Assembly (NCBI GenBank): GCA_036351435.1
Contig: JAZBPA010000074.1
Location: 1 to 56,067, forward strand
From: JAAUQA01 sp036351435
GTDB taxonomy: Bacteria > Pseudomonadota > Gammaproteobacteria > Competibacterales > Competibacteraceae
DNA length: 56,067 nucleotides
Direction: 5' to 3'
The notes under the pieces were generated by a model. The model was not told the DNA's origin and made no database searches. It saw nothing but the letters and a program-made list of their open reading frames with translations. Below, piece by piece: positions 42,339 to 53,000 of this stretch (the stretch's first letter is position 1; each line of letters starts with the position of its first letter). Both the position numbers and the translations under genes were made by a program.

Positions 42339-42349
42339 ACGCATTTAAG

Positions 42350-42598
42350 TTAGATGATCGGGTGGACCGGATCCGCGCGGATAATACGATCCAAGCGTAT
42401 CTCCAGAACCGTTCCATCCTGAGTTCTGGCCAGTAGATATTCGGCATGTTCGCGGGTTTGCAAATTGACCGGCAGCAGGGTTTGTAGATGGGTGGCACCG
42501 GTGGGGTCACGCCATGCGGTGCGCAAATGCTGGGCGTGCATTATGGTCAGTTCATATTGACTGTAAAGTCCGCAATCGATGGGAACATAATCACTCAT
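42350..42598 (-). CDS. rof: Rho-binding antiterminator Rof
   Basis: 82 residues. The family opening is YVPIDCGLYSQYELTIMHAQ, followed by LRTAWRDPTGATHLQTLLPV, the conserved NLQTREHAEYLLA and VLEIRLDRIIRAD. This is the small YaeO/Rof fold, which binds Rho and reduces termination. It lies downstream of the hemW start side as a separate minus-strand unit, convergent with rarD. Identification rests on the whole-length pattern. Confidence 0.88.
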   Translation of the reverse strand: MSDYVPIDCGLYSQYELTIMHAQHLRTAWRDPTGATHLQTLLPVNLQTREHAEYLLARTQDGTVLEIRLDRIIRADPVHPII

Positions 42599-42661
42599 TC
42601 AGTAGCCCGTTGTAGCTCTCCTCTCTGAATGGATTGTTTAGGTCGATGGAGAGGATATTGT

Positions 42662-43876
42662 TTATTCTGGTACGAAAGATTCTAGTAACTCATTGAGAAA
42701 ACGCCACCCCAAAGCGGTAGGTTGTAGGCGTTCCAGTCCAGGTTCCAACAAACCTCTGGTACGGGCTTGCGTTAGTTGAGGCTCAAGTGCTTGCAACGGC
42801 AAACCGGTGCGTTCGCAGAATAGCCTAGCAGGGACGCCATCCAAGAGACGGGCAGCATTGAGCATGAATTCCAAGGGTAATTCAGCCTGTTGCAAAAACC
42901 GGATGTCGGTGACAGCGGTGGAATCTTCGCTGTGGCGCAGATAAGTAGCCGGATGCTTGGTTTTCGCTAACCGGGTAATAGCACCCGTTGTTAAATCGCT
43001 GAGCTTGCCGTGCGCACCGGCACCGATGCCGAGATAGTCGCCAAAGGTCCAATAATTCAAGTTATGTCGGCACCGCCGTCCCGGTCGAGCATAGGCGGAA
43101 ATCTCGTATTGCGCATAGCCCTGTTCAGCCAATTCCGCTTGTCCCTGCTCTTGTATCTGCCAGACCCGGTCATCATCGGGCAGGGTAGGCGGATATTTAT
43201 GAAACAGCGTATTGGGTTCCAGGGTTAGCTGATAATAGGAAATATGAGTCGGTTCCAGCGCGATAGCGGTGATGACATCGGCTAAGGCTTGCGCAGGCGT
43301 TTGAGTCGGCAACCCGAACATCAGGTCCAAGTTAAAATTATCGAAACCCGCTTGATGGGCGGTTTCGGCAGCGCGCCATGCCTCTTCCCGGCTATGAATG
43401 CGACCCAACAGCTGTAAGTGCTCGGGGTGAAAGCTTTGCACGCCGATAGACAAGCGATTAATACCCGCCGCTCTGAACTCGCTGAATTTGTCTTGTTCCA
43501 CGGTGCCGGGATTCGCTTCCAGCGTTACTTCCACATCTTCGGCTAGAGTCAGTCGCGCACTCAGTCCAGTAAGCAACCGGCCTATCGCTTCCGCAGAGAA
43601 TAGGCTGGGGGTGCCGCCGCCGATAAAGATGGATTCGATAGTCCGATTTTGCACACCGGGAAGATCGTGATCAAGATCAGCCAATAAAGCGTCAATATAA
43701 GCGCGTTCCGGCAGGGAATCGCGCAGTGGGTGGGAATTAAAATCGCAGTACGGGCACTTGCGTACACACCAAGGGATATGGATATACAGCGCTAACGGAA
43801 CAGAACCAAGTTCTATTGAAGGTGGCGGTAGTAGGTCGGAACAGTCACTGCACCGTTGAGCTTGTGCCTCATCCAA
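42662..43876 (-). CDS. hemW: Radical SAM heme chaperone HemW
   Basis: 404 residues. The iron-sulfur motif is CVRKCPYC (Cys37, Cys41, Cys44) in YIHIPWCVRKCPYCDFNSHP. Other features are SIFIGGGTPSLFSAEAIGRL, TLEANPGTVEQDKFSEFRAA and IGVQSFHPEHLQLLGRIH, typical of HemW rather than the coproporphyrinogen dehydrogenase HemN. The N-terminus has about 25 extra residues with Cys-rich text (QRCSDCSD). Its ATG overlaps the last codons of rdgB by eight bases. HemW inserts heme into respiratory enzymes. The rph-rdgB-hemW order is common in proteobacteria. Confidence 0.93.
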   Translation of the reverse strand: MDEAQAQRCSDCSDLLPPPSIELGSVPLALYIHIPWCVRKCPYCDFNSHPLRDSLPERAYIDALLADLDHDLPGVQNRTIESIFIGGGTPSLFSAEAIGRLLTGLSARLTLAEDVEVTLEANPGTVEQDKFSEFRAAGINRLSIGVQSFHPEHLQLLGRIHSREEAWRAAETAHQAGFDNFNLDLMFGLPTQTPAQALADVITAIALEPTHISYYQLTLEPNTLFHKYPPTLPDDDRVWQIQEQGQAELAEQGYAQYEISAYARPGRRCRHNLNYWTFGDYLGIGAGAHGKLSDLTTGAITRLAKTKHPATYLRHSEDSTAVTDIRFLQQAELPLEFMLNAARLLDGVPARLFCERTGLPLQALEPQLTQARTRGLLEPGLERLQPTALGWRFLNELLESFVPE

Positions 43877-44462
43877 GCTGCAATCGATCCACCAATTGCG
43901 CCAATGCCATAGCGCGATGGCTGAGTTGGTTTTTTCGAACCGGGTTCAGTTCAGCGGCGGTCTTTCCCAACGGAGGAATCAAAAAAACCGGATCATAACC
44001 AAACCCCGCATCGCCAAACGGCGCTTGCGTAATCACGCCATCCCAAGTGCCTTTACAGATTAACGGTTTGGGGTCTTCGGCGTAGCGCAAGTAAACCAAA
44101 ACGCATTGAAAGCGAGCGTAGCGTTTATCAGCCGACACACCGCGCATCTCCGCCAGCAGCTTAGCCACATTATCTGCATCCGAGGCATCGGGACCGGCGT
44201 AACGCGCCGAGTAAATGCCTGGGGCACCTTGCAGGGCATCCACCTCCAGCCCGGAATCGTCGGCAATCGCAGGCAGACCGCTATGCTGGGCCGCATTGCG
44301 GGCTTTGATGAGCGCGTTTTCCTCGAAACTCGAACCGGTCTCAGCAACTTCCGGTACTGCAAAGGTGGATTGGGGTAACACCTCAATACCTTGTTCCTGA
44401 AACAACGCATTTAATTCCCGCACCTTGCCCGGATTATTGGTCGCTAAAACGATTTTTTGCAT
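43869..44462 (-). CDS. rdgB: XTP/dITP diphosphatase RdgB
   Basis: 197 residues, the same length as E. coli RdgB. Family motifs are IVLATNNPGKVRELNALF, ETGSSFEENALIKARNAAQH, AIADDSGLEVDALQGAPGIY, SARYAGPDASDADNVAKLL and APFGDAGFGYDPVF. The metal-binding acidic residues in EENALIKA and DDSG are present. It removes hypoxanthine- and xanthine-containing nucleotides from the pool. It sits between rph, 36 bases upstream, and hemW, which it overlaps. Confidence 0.96.
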   Translation of the reverse strand: MQKIVLATNNPGKVRELNALFQEQGIEVLPQSTFAVPEVAETGSSFEENALIKARNAAQHSGLPAIADDSGLEVDALQGAPGIYSARYAGPDASDADNVAKLLAEMRGVSADKRYARFQCVLVYLRYAEDPKPLICKGTWDGVITQAPFGDAGFGYDPVFLIPPLGKTAAELNPVRKNQLSHRAMALAQLVDRLQLG

Positions 44463-44498
44463 ACGCTACTGCCTCGATATTATTCTTGGTGGCTGGCT

Positions 44499-45233
44499 TT
44501 AACGGCCTTCGCCTGCTGCAAGCCCTAACGCTTCCCGTTGCAGGTGCAACAACTGATCAATTCCTCCACGCGCCAAATCCAACATGGCTAATAACTCGTC
44601 CTGTCGAAATGCGTGCCCCTCAGCGGTGCCCTGAATCTCGGCAAATGCACCGCCGTCATTCATCACCACATTCATATCGGTTTCCGCATCGGCATCTTCC
44701 GCATAATCCAAGTCCACGACGGGAATGCCTTGGTGAATACCGACTGAAATAGCGGCAATTTGGCCATACAGGGGATTTTTCTTGAGATTGCGTTTACGGG
44801 CCAAACAACGAATCGCATCCGCTAAAGCCACGAACCCTCCGGTAATCGCTGCCGTGCGGGTACCGCCGTCGGCCTGCAACACATCGCAGTCGATTAAAAT
44901 GGTCCGTTCCCCAAGCGCAGCCAAATCGACAACGGCACGTAAAGAACGGCCGATCAGGCGTTGAATCTCCAGCGTACGTCCGGTTTGCTTTCCCCGGGCT
45001 GCTTCGCGCGCCGAACGGGTATGAGTCGCGCGAGGCAACATGCCGTATTCGGCAGTCACCCAACCGTTTCCCTTGCCTTTGAGAAAAGGCGGCACCCGTT
45101 CCTCAAGACTGGCCGTGCAGAGCACCCGGGTATCACCGAATTCGACCAACACAGAGCCTTCGGCATGTTTTGTAAAATGACGCACGATACGGATCGGACG
45201 CAACTCATCAGGGGCTCGGCCACTGGGGCGCAT
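44499..45233 (-). CDS. rph: Ribonuclease PH
   Basis: 244 residues from the ATG at 45233, which opens MRPSGRAPDELRPIRIVRHF as usual and has GAGGA seven bases upstream. An ATG at 45239 and a longer frame to 45272 are less likely. Motifs are EGSVLVEFGDTRVLCTASLE, ARGKQTGRTLEIQRLIGRSL, the phosphate-site region DCDVLQADGGTRTAAITGGF and DLDYAEDADAETDMNVVMND. It trims tRNA 3' ends by phosphorolysis. It is the first gene of rph-rdgB-hemW. Confidence 0.96.
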   Translation of the reverse strand: MRPSGRAPDELRPIRIVRHFTKHAEGSVLVEFGDTRVLCTASLEERVPPFLKGKGNGWVTAEYGMLPRATHTRSAREAARGKQTGRTLEIQRLIGRSLRAVVDLAALGERTILIDCDVLQADGGTRTAAITGGFVALADAIRCLARKRNLKKNPLYGQIAAISVGIHQGIPVVDLDYAEDADAETDMNVVMNDGGAFAEIQGTAEGHAFRQDELLAMLDLARGGIDQLLHLQREALGLAAGEGR

Positions 45234-45349
45234 GCGCATTTCCTCGGTTAGCGGGTAAGTGCGGGATACCATACCTTAGACCCGCTAAGAATACTATTGG
45301 GCCTCCGGTCACCGTTCCTTAGGGCGAAGCGTAGGGCCGCTTGTGGTAT

Positions 45350-46171
45350 TCACTTTGGCAGCGGCTCGACTCCGCGCAGTTCGGCAAAGCGTTGCGCAAT
45401 GATGAGTGACCATTTATCGAATGCATTCCTCGCATACGACCAGGCCTGAAATGAGTTTAGGTAACCACTCGCCCAGGTCTGTGCTGCGTCGGTTACGCTG
45501 CCGTCATCGTCTAAAGCGTACTTGCGGCCAATCTGGGTGTCGCGGCATTCGGCTAAAATCATCGCCGATTCGCCGTCGCGCAACTGCATTTCCATCCCAG
45601 CCTCCCCCATGTAGGGGGTGGAGCCTACCGGCCTACCGGTGGCAACGCCTGAACCCGCTTCGGCAACGAAAGCATAGGGGATTAACGTGCCGGTAGCGCT
45701 GCGAGCGACGTTGGTGGGAACCAAATTAGTGAGCGCGATGCGCATCACCACTACATTAGACCCTGCTTGGTCAACCACTTCCATTTGTGGTTTCAGAGCC
45801 GTGACTAGTGAGTTGTGAAAGTAATCCGTCAGCGTCTTAAGATCGCTGGGATCAATCGTATTTTCAGTGGCTTCATCCTTGGGTGGCACCAATGATACGA
45901 CAATTCGCGAAATCAGCACTTTATCGTACTGTTGCGGGTCGAGTTTCGGATCGCTCCAACACTCCATGCCCTGTCCCCAGGAAGTGGGTTGCAGGCGCGC
46001 GTAGTCGGACAAAAAACCGCTTTCGGTCAACCGGGTTTTGTCCGAGACAGTGACCGCGGTACCGCTCCCCAGCATGGCGTTTTGCGTCCCACAGCCCGCA
46101 AGTAACGCCGAGCCTACCACTAAAACGACGCCCCTCAGCGAGCGAAAGGACCATTTTTTTCTGTTAATCAT
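45350..46171 (-). CDS. DUF3313 lipoprotein
   Basis: 273 residues from the ATG at 46171; a TTG at 46192 is less likely. The lipobox is LLAGC in VVGSALLAGCGTQNAML. The DUF3313 core includes LTESGFLSDYARLQPTSWGQ, YDKVLISRIVVSLVPPK, LTDYFHNSLVTALKPQMEVV and VVVMRIALTNLVPTN. A further feature is AECRDTQIGRKYALD near the C-terminus. Family members are envelope lipoproteins of unknown role. It follows the tRNA-Ser gene and its terminator, so it has its own promoter, and it lies 77 bases upstream of the rph start region. Confidence 0.85.
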   Translation of the reverse strand: MINRKKWSFRSLRGVVLVVGSALLAGCGTQNAMLGSGTAVTVSDKTRLTESGFLSDYARLQPTSWGQGMECWSDPKLDPQQYDKVLISRIVVSLVPPKDEATENTIDPSDLKTLTDYFHNSLVTALKPQMEVVDQAGSNVVVMRIALTNLVPTNVARSATGTLIPYAFVAEAGSGVATGRPVGSTPYMGEAGMEMQLRDGESAMILAECRDTQIGRKYALDDDGSVTDAAQTWASGYLNSFQAWSYARNAFDKWSLIIAQRFAELRGVEPLPK

Positions 46172-46223
46172 TATGATAAATGCTCTCGTCAAAACTTTAA
46201 TTCCGTTGTCTCATGCGGATAAT

Positions 46224-46254
46224 AAAAAAGGGTGCGCGCCCAATAGCTGCACCC
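46224..46254 (-). terminator. Intrinsic terminator downstream of tRNA-Ser
   Basis: On the minus strand GGGTGC (46254-46249) pairs with GCACCC (46235-46230), followed at once by TTTTTT (46229-46224) and ATTATC. It is the clearest intrinsic terminator in the window. It separates the tRNA gene from the DUF3313 gene. Confidence 0.75.
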
Positions 46255-46304
46255 CTCTAACACATGAAAAAGCATAAAATCAGGTCTATACGTTGGTAAA
46301 AAAA

Positions 46305-46392
46305 TGGCGGAGAGGGAGGGATTCGAACCCCCGGAGGATTGCTCCTCAACGGTTTTCAAGACCGCCGCTTTCGACCACTCAGCCACCTCTCC
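46305..46392 (-). tRNA. serT: tRNA-Ser (UGA)
   Basis: 88 nt with encoded CCA. The acceptor stem pairs GGAGAGG with CCTCTCC, discriminator G. The anticodon loop CTTGAAA gives anticodon TGA (46356-46358 on the minus strand), read as serine UCA. The long variable arm (GAGGAGCAATCCTC) and the T-arm with GGTTCGAATC are characteristic of type II tRNA-Ser. A small hairpin (CAGCGA-TTAT-TCGCTG) directly precedes the 5' end. Confidence 0.97.
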
Positions 46393-46569
46393 AGCGAATA
46401 ATCGCTGCTTATATTAACCAATATCTAGGCGCTTGAATATCTGATCCGCAATATTCTCTCAGTCCCCAGAAATATTCGGTGATGAAAACGCGACCCCTAG
46501 CAAATCAAGCAGGTGCTTGATCCGACCTTTGGCCGACCCCTCATGATGGCCCCGCGGTTCCAGCACGCA

Positions 46570-49500
46570 CTAAAATTTGCGGGTTTTCAAGAAATCCTTC
46601 GTTGCCGGTGCTGACATCGGCTTAGCAAGCAGAAATCCCTGTGCTTCCTCACACCCAGCCTCCTGTAAAAAATGCCGTTGGTCATCAGTTTCTACGCCTT
46701 CGGCAATGATTTTGATTCTCAAGCTTTTGGCCATTGCGATAATTGTTTGGGTGATGGCGACATCGTCACTGTCGTGCGGAATATCATCAATAAAGGAGCG
46801 GTCGATTTTCAAGTAATCGATGGGAAAGCGCTTCAAGTAGCTGAGCGAAGAATACCCGGTACCAAAATCGTCGATGGAAACGGATATTCCCATCGCTTTG
46901 AGTTCCGCCAAAATCGTTCGGGCATGTTCGGGAACCTGCATGGCCATACTTTCGGTTATCTCTATCTCCAAAATATTGCTTGGCAGACCGGTATCTTGCA
47001 ATGTTGACGCGATCAGTCGTTTGAGACTACCCAGTTTGAACTGGCGTGCTGAGATATTGACGGCGATGCGGGGTATTGGCAAACCAGCAACGCGCCAAAT
47101 TGCGGTTTGTTCACAAGCGGTTTTGAGTACCCAAGCACCAATGATTTCGATCAGCCCGCTTTGCTCGGCCAACGGAATAAAACGGTCTGGCGGAACCCAA
47201 CCCATGCGCGGGTGCTGCCAGCGCAGTAAGGCTTCCAACCCTGTCACCTCACCGGATTCCAACGCAAAACGGGGCTGATAATGGATTGAGAACTCTTCGT
47301 TTCGTACCGCCTGGCGCAGCTGGGTCATTAAGTTCAATGTTTCAACAGCTGTCGTGTTCATCTCGGCGGAGAAAAATTGATAGGTGTTACGCCCCTCTTG
47401 CTTCGCCCGATGTACCGCTGTATCGGCGTTTTTCAGCAAGACTTCCGCAGTGGTTCCATCGCGTGGATAAACGCTCACGCCCATACTGGCATTAATAAAT
47501 AGGGTCTGATTGTTTAACTCAAACGGTTCGCTGAACGCGCTGGCCAATTTATGGATTACGGCCATCGCATCTTGGGAGGCCGGCAAATGATCAGCCAATA
47601 CCACAAACTCGTCCCCACCCAGACGGGCCAAAGTATCGCTGCCGCGCAGGGCTTCGACCAGCCGGTCAGCCACAGCTTGCAGGAGCTGATCGCCCATGAC
47701 ATGCCCCAGCGAGTCATTGACAGTCTTGAAATGATCTAGACCGATGAAAATAAGCGCGACTCGATGTCCATGCCGCTCGGCGACAGTCAGCATTTTTCGG
47801 CATCGATCTAACAACAGCGTACGATTCGGCAACCGGGTCAATGGATCGTGATGAGTCAAAAATGCCAGTCGTGCCTCATCCTCCTTATGCCGGGATAGAT
47901 CGGTGAACACCCCGACATAATGGGTGATCGTGTCGTGCTCGTCGCGTACCGCATTGATGGTCAGCACCTCTGGATAAATGCGACCGCTTTTGTGGCGATT
48001 CCAGATTTCATCGCGCCAGCGTCCATTGTCTTGCAGTTCCTGCCACATGCGGGTGTAGTAACTGGCATCATGGCGACCGGATTGCAGGATACTCGGATTC
48101 TGGCCAATGACTTCTTCCGCTGAATAGCCGGTGATCTGAGTGAACGCGTTATTCACCGAGACGATCAGCCCTTGTGCATCGGTGATTGTGATGGCATCGC
48201 TGGTATTCTCGAATGCTTTAGCAGCCAATCGCAACTGTTCTTCGGTTTGTTTGCGTTGCGTCACATCGCGTTCAACGGATATCCAATGGGTACTCCAACC
48301 CGTCTCATCGACCAGTGGTATGATATCCATCTCCAGCCAAAAAGGTTCACCGGTCTTGGTGTAATTGAGCACCTCTTCTCGCACCGGTTGCCAATTCTCT
48401 AAGGCGTGGCGCACCCGGTCCAAGGTGGCGCGATCGGTTTCTGGACCTTGTAATATGCGCGGTGTTTGACCGACAACCTCATCCGTTCGATATCCGGTCA
48501 GCCTTTCGAACGCCGGATTAGCGAATAGAATACGAGGACCCGGATCATTAATGGGCTCGGCTTCGGTGATAATCACGATATCGTTCAGATGGGATACGGC
48601 CGTCTGCAACAGCAAAATCTGCTGATCCTTCTCCTTGTGCTCAGTGATGTCGATATGGGCAACGACTAGGCCCCCCTCGGGGCGCAGCAAAGGTACAACG
48701 CGCAACAAAAACCACAGGCGTTCAGTCGATGATGCACAGAGATATTCCAGATCGAATAAGCTTTTTTCCCCATTAAGCACGGCCTGTAAGCCAGCCATGC
48801 ATGCTTTAGCATCTTGCGAGAAAGGACCGATCGATTGTTGACAAATCTCCAGGTAATTAGCACCGACGCTTTCCAGCGCGGATTGCGTACCGCCGTGCTG
48901 CTCGGCAAAGCGTCGCCACGTGTCGTTGACGGTGATGATATTGCCTGTGGCATCCAATACAGCGATATGAGCGCTCAGGGAATTCAGCACTGAGAGATTA
49001 AAACGTTCGCTATCCTGTAGGGCTTTTTCGATGCGCTTACGCTCGGTAATTTCATTGGATACGCCCCGGTAGCCCTGAAAACGCCCTTGCCAGTCAAACA
49101 GCGGCTTGCCGCTGACACTGACGTAACGCAGTTTCCCCGCCTGATCCTGAATCGCATACTCGAAATTACGGAACACCCGGCGCGCTTCAAGATCGGCTTG
49201 ATGATGTTGCCATTTGTCATCTGCATCCGGTTCGGCGGACCATTGGCGGCGTTCTTGACCAATCAGTCGCTCCGGCTGATGGCCGGTCTCCTGATAAAAC
49301 CTCTCGGAAATGGTGGTAAACCTCAAGTGCTCATCCATTTCCCAGAACCAATCCGACGCAACCTCGGTAAGATCGCTAAACAACTCCCGGCTTTCCCGCA
49401 GTTCGGTTTCGACCTGCTGCCGTTCGGTAATATCGCGGGAATTAGCGATTATTGCTGCTTGTTCATTGGTGGACTCAGCATCAACCAGACGACAGGTGGT

Positions 49501-49911
49501 CTCGAACCAAAGATAGTGACCTTGCTGATGACGGACGCGGTAGCTGACGGTGTGGGACGTGCCCGGCGCTTCCCGAATCAGGGAGTGAGCAAGCTGAATG
49601 GCGTTTAGATCCGCTGGATGTATCAAAGAAAAAACCGTACGCCCGTTAAGCGCTGCGCTGTCGTATCCAAGCAGTTTTTCGCACGCCGGGGAAACGTACA
49701 GATAAACCCCTTGCAGGGTATAGCGGGACAACATGTCACTGGAATAATCGGCCAGCAACCGATAACGAGCTTCGCTACGACGCAATTCTTCGGTGCGTCG
49801 AGCGAGATTGCGACTCATTAACCGGTTCCAGATCGACAGGAATGCCGAAAAGAACAACAGCAGCCCGGATGCGAATAACAGGACTGTAAAAGAGTCGGGG
49901 GTAATGCTCAT
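46570..49911 (-). CDS. Membrane-anchored PAS-GGDEF-EAL cyclic-di-GMP protein
   Basis: 1113 residues from the ATG at 49911, with GAGG eight bases upstream; the frame could extend 19 codons but has no better signal. A membrane helix lies near residues 8-27 (FTVLLFASGLLLFFSAFLSI). Five PAS/PAC domains follow, for example YRLLADYSSDMLSRYTLQGV and FENTSDAITITDAQGLIVSV. The diguanylate cyclase motif GGDEF is intact, with an RxxD inhibitory site (RGSD) five residues before it. The phosphodiesterase motif is EALLRW with NISARQF, EITES, DDFGTGYSSL and KIDRSF, so both activities may work. It senses unknown signals and sets c-di-GMP level. It is a single gene. Confidence 0.93.
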   Translation of the reverse strand: MSITPDSFTVLLFASGLLLFFSAFLSIWNRLMSRNLARRTEELRRSEARYRLLADYSSDMLSRYTLQGVYLYVSPACEKLLGYDSAALNGRTVFSLIHPADLNAIQLAHSLIREAPGTSHTVSYRVRHQQGHYLWFETTCRLVDAESTNEQAAIIANSRDITERQQVETELRESRELFSDLTEVASDWFWEMDEHLRFTTISERFYQETGHQPERLIGQERRQWSAEPDADDKWQHHQADLEARRVFRNFEYAIQDQAGKLRYVSVSGKPLFDWQGRFQGYRGVSNEITERKRIEKALQDSERFNLSVLNSLSAHIAVLDATGNIITVNDTWRRFAEQHGGTQSALESVGANYLEICQQSIGPFSQDAKACMAGLQAVLNGEKSLFDLEYLCASSTERLWFLLRVVPLLRPEGGLVVAHIDITEHKEKDQQILLLQTAVSHLNDIVIITEAEPINDPGPRILFANPAFERLTGYRTDEVVGQTPRILQGPETDRATLDRVRHALENWQPVREEVLNYTKTGEPFWLEMDIIPLVDETGWSTHWISVERDVTQRKQTEEQLRLAAKAFENTSDAITITDAQGLIVSVNNAFTQITGYSAEEVIGQNPSILQSGRHDASYYTRMWQELQDNGRWRDEIWNRHKSGRIYPEVLTINAVRDEHDTITHYVGVFTDLSRHKEDEARLAFLTHHDPLTRLPNRTLLLDRCRKMLTVAERHGHRVALIFIGLDHFKTVNDSLGHVMGDQLLQAVADRLVEALRGSDTLARLGGDEFVVLADHLPASQDAMAVIHKLASAFSEPFELNNQTLFINASMGVSVYPRDGTTAEVLLKNADTAVHRAKQEGRNTYQFFSAEMNTTAVETLNLMTQLRQAVRNEEFSIHYQPRFALESGEVTGLEALLRWQHPRMGWVPPDRFIPLAEQSGLIEIIGAWVLKTACEQTAIWRVAGLPIPRIAVNISARQFKLGSLKRLIASTLQDTGLPSNILEIEITESMAMQVPEHARTILAELKAMGISVSIDDFGTGYSSLSYLKRFPIDYLKIDRSFIDDIPHDSDDVAITQTIIAMAKSLRIKIIAEGVETDDQRHFLQEAGCEEAQGFLLAKPMSAPATKDFLKTRKF

Positions 49912-50058
49912 CAAGATTGCCTCACAGGACTTGCCAGTGCCGTAGCGTCCTGCGCGCACACCAATCAACCCAATAGATTATCGGGAGAAATAATACCCAT
50001 AAACTGGCTAGTGTTTAATTATGTTAATAATCTATGATCGTACCTTACCACATAGAGA

Positions 50059-53000
50059 CTATTGGATTTTGATGATACCCATCTCGTCACGAGCCAGATA
50101 CCAGGGTTTATACATGTCTTCCACGAATACCGCCGGCAAGCGATAGTCGCCCGGGGTCACGGCACGCACCAGATAAGCGACAGTAAACTCCCGTTGCTTT
50201 ACAGCCAAATCCAGAGCCGCAACAAACCGATCATCGCGGAATTCCGTATGCAAAGTCTCGCTCAGCTCAGGCAACCAGCGGTATTCGTCTATCGACTGAC
50301 CGTGCGCGAGACGGGCGTTTTCTATTTCCAATCCTGCTGGTAGGAGATCGACCACCAGCGCTTGATGTTTTTCCTGAGTCAGCGCTTCACCGGAAATGAC
50401 CGCAATCAATTTGTCGTTACGCCGCACTTGGGTGAGATCAACTTCCTGTCCGGTGCGGGTGTAAAATCGCCGGGTAATTGAAAAGCCCTGTTGCAACACG
50501 GGTTGTGGCTTGACCGGGACACCGCTGAGCGTTTGCACAGTCCAGACCGATTCCGAGCCAGTATTAGCGATGTTCAGACCCTGTGTCAGCTGCGCCGCCG
50601 TAGGCTGTAAATTAACCGAGTTTTGTTCGACCGCCGCAGGCTCGCCGTCCACAGTTAGGTTTAGTTCGCTACGCATGGGTGCCAGCGCGTTAGCGGCCAA
50701 AAGCAACCAAGCTTGCTCCTGAGTGCTGGTATAAGGTTGATTAGCCAGTTCGGCAGCAACTTCCTCAGCCAGTTGCGGTACCCGGTCCAAGAGCAGTCCG
50801 GCCTCATTCAATAAGGCGATCAGCGCCGCCCGATCCCGCAGCGGTGAACCGTAATCGCGCCAATCTGCACGCTCTGGCACGGCGTCGAAAGCGGCTTCGA
50901 AGGCTTCGCGGGCACGCCCCATTTCGCCGTAGCGAGCTAATGCCGCACCGAGTTGCGCCCGCCCCAATACTGTCGGAATATCATGAAGATTGTTATCGTG
51001 TAGATAACGTAGGTCACCGAGGGTCGCTTGTTCCGCCCGCGCCAGCACATACGACGCATACACTTTGGCCAAGAGTGCTTGGTGAGTGGTTTCGGTATCG
51101 GCGAGGCCGTCCTTGAGCCAATTTAGACCGCGGCGGTAGGCGGATTCGGGAACCAGATAATTCTCCTGCTTGGCGCGCGCGAGAAAATCCAGCGCATAGG
51201 CGGACAACCACCGTTCTGCCGAACTATCGGCGTTCCACAAGCCGAAGCCGCCATCGTAACCCTGCATAGCCAGAATGCGTTGGATGGCGCGTTGCACGCG
51301 GTCACGCAGGCTGGCTTGCTGGTCGCTTCCCCAGTTCTGCGCGACCTGATTAAAATACAGCAACGGCAACGCTTGGCTGGTGGTTTGTTCCACGCACCCG
51401 TAAGGGTAGCGGTCCAGCTGGGTCAACAAGCCCGGCACATCGAGATTAGGACGGGTCGCGAAGCTGAGCTGAACCTGGCCGGAATCCGGTAAATAATCTT
51501 GCAATAATGTGGCATTCGCCGTCAGTGTCTCATTGGGAGATAACCGCGACGCGCGGCGCTCTGTAACGATGGCCTGAGCCGGTCGCACGCCGATTTCCCA
51601 ATCCCTCTGCAACGTGAAATCCGGCCCGGAAACCTGCAGTGTGATGCGGCCCACGCCGGGATTGAGTGCCTGCAATGGAAAAAGCTTACGTTCGGCGTTC
51701 TGAGTTGCGGTATCAGCCACCGAAAAAACAAAGTCAGTTTCGCCGTCCAACGTGACGGCACCGGACGTGCTGAGTTGGATACGATAATCGCCAGCAGCTG
51801 CACTGAGGTTTTGCACATTTAGAGTGAATTGGCTGAGATCCTCAGGCGCCAAGAATTGCGGTAGATAGCCTTGAATCACCAGCGGATCACGCACCAACAA
51901 CGGTGCATCGGCGTGACCCACACGGGTTTGATCCCAGGCCACCGCCATCACCCGCAACTCGCCGTTAAAATCCGGCAACTCCAGCGAAATGCGCGCTTGA
52001 CCTTGGGTATCGACTTTAACCGGTCCCGAGAACAGCGCCACGGTTTTGACGGTGCGTACTCCGGAACTGTCCAGATTGCGGCTTTCGGCACCGCCACCGA
52101 CTCGCAGCTGACCGGGGCGACCGCCGCTTTCGATCAACTTGCCGTATAGATCGCGCAGATCCATGCCTAACTTGCGTTTGCCCAGGAAATAATCCACCGG
52201 ATTGGGGCTGACAAAATCAGTCAACTGCAAGATGCCTTCATCGACCGCCGCCAGAGTCAGATAGACCGCTTGGTCAGGTGCAACACCTGTTACCATGATG
52301 GGCAACTCGAAGGTTTGCCGGGGACGCAATTCGGTAGGTGCCTGCAACGCAATGTCCAGAGTGCGCGGCTGCGGATCCAGTTCCAGCCAAGTCACCCCGA
52401 TAGCCCGGCCCGGTCCGCGCTGTTCGGGATTAGCAGCGGGTCGAAATGCGGTAGCGGTCAGGTATACGCCCGGCCCCCAGTCGTTGGCGATTGGTAATTC
52501 GATGGTCATACCCTCGGCGGGTAGGCTGAGACTGCGGGTAGTCCATAAGCGATCACCAACCACGGTCAATAGCAACTCACCGGCAAACGGCGCTTTGACA
52601 TGCACTTGTGCCGTTTCGCCGTTCTGAAAGCGGGGTTTATTCAGGGTAATCTTGAGTTGATCGGGAGTATCGCCCTCGCTCGGGCCGCCATACCAACCCA
52701 CTCGGAAACGCACGCTGGTAGCAACGCCGGTATCGGCATCGAACGCTTCCAGCCGATAAGCGCCCCAATCCAGATCAGCTTTCGCTATAGCGGTTGGTTG
52801 TTCGGCGTTAATATTAATCGTTTTGCTGTCCAGCACCGTGCTGTCGCGGATGATTAGCTTGTAATCCCAGCGATTGTCCACGTAATACCAGTAGTATTCA
52901 TAATCCTCACGGATCAGTTCATAGCGCACATTGTTGACTGCCAACGGCTGTCCCTGCGGATCAACGGCAATGACGCTGAATTTAGCGTCTGCGCCGATTT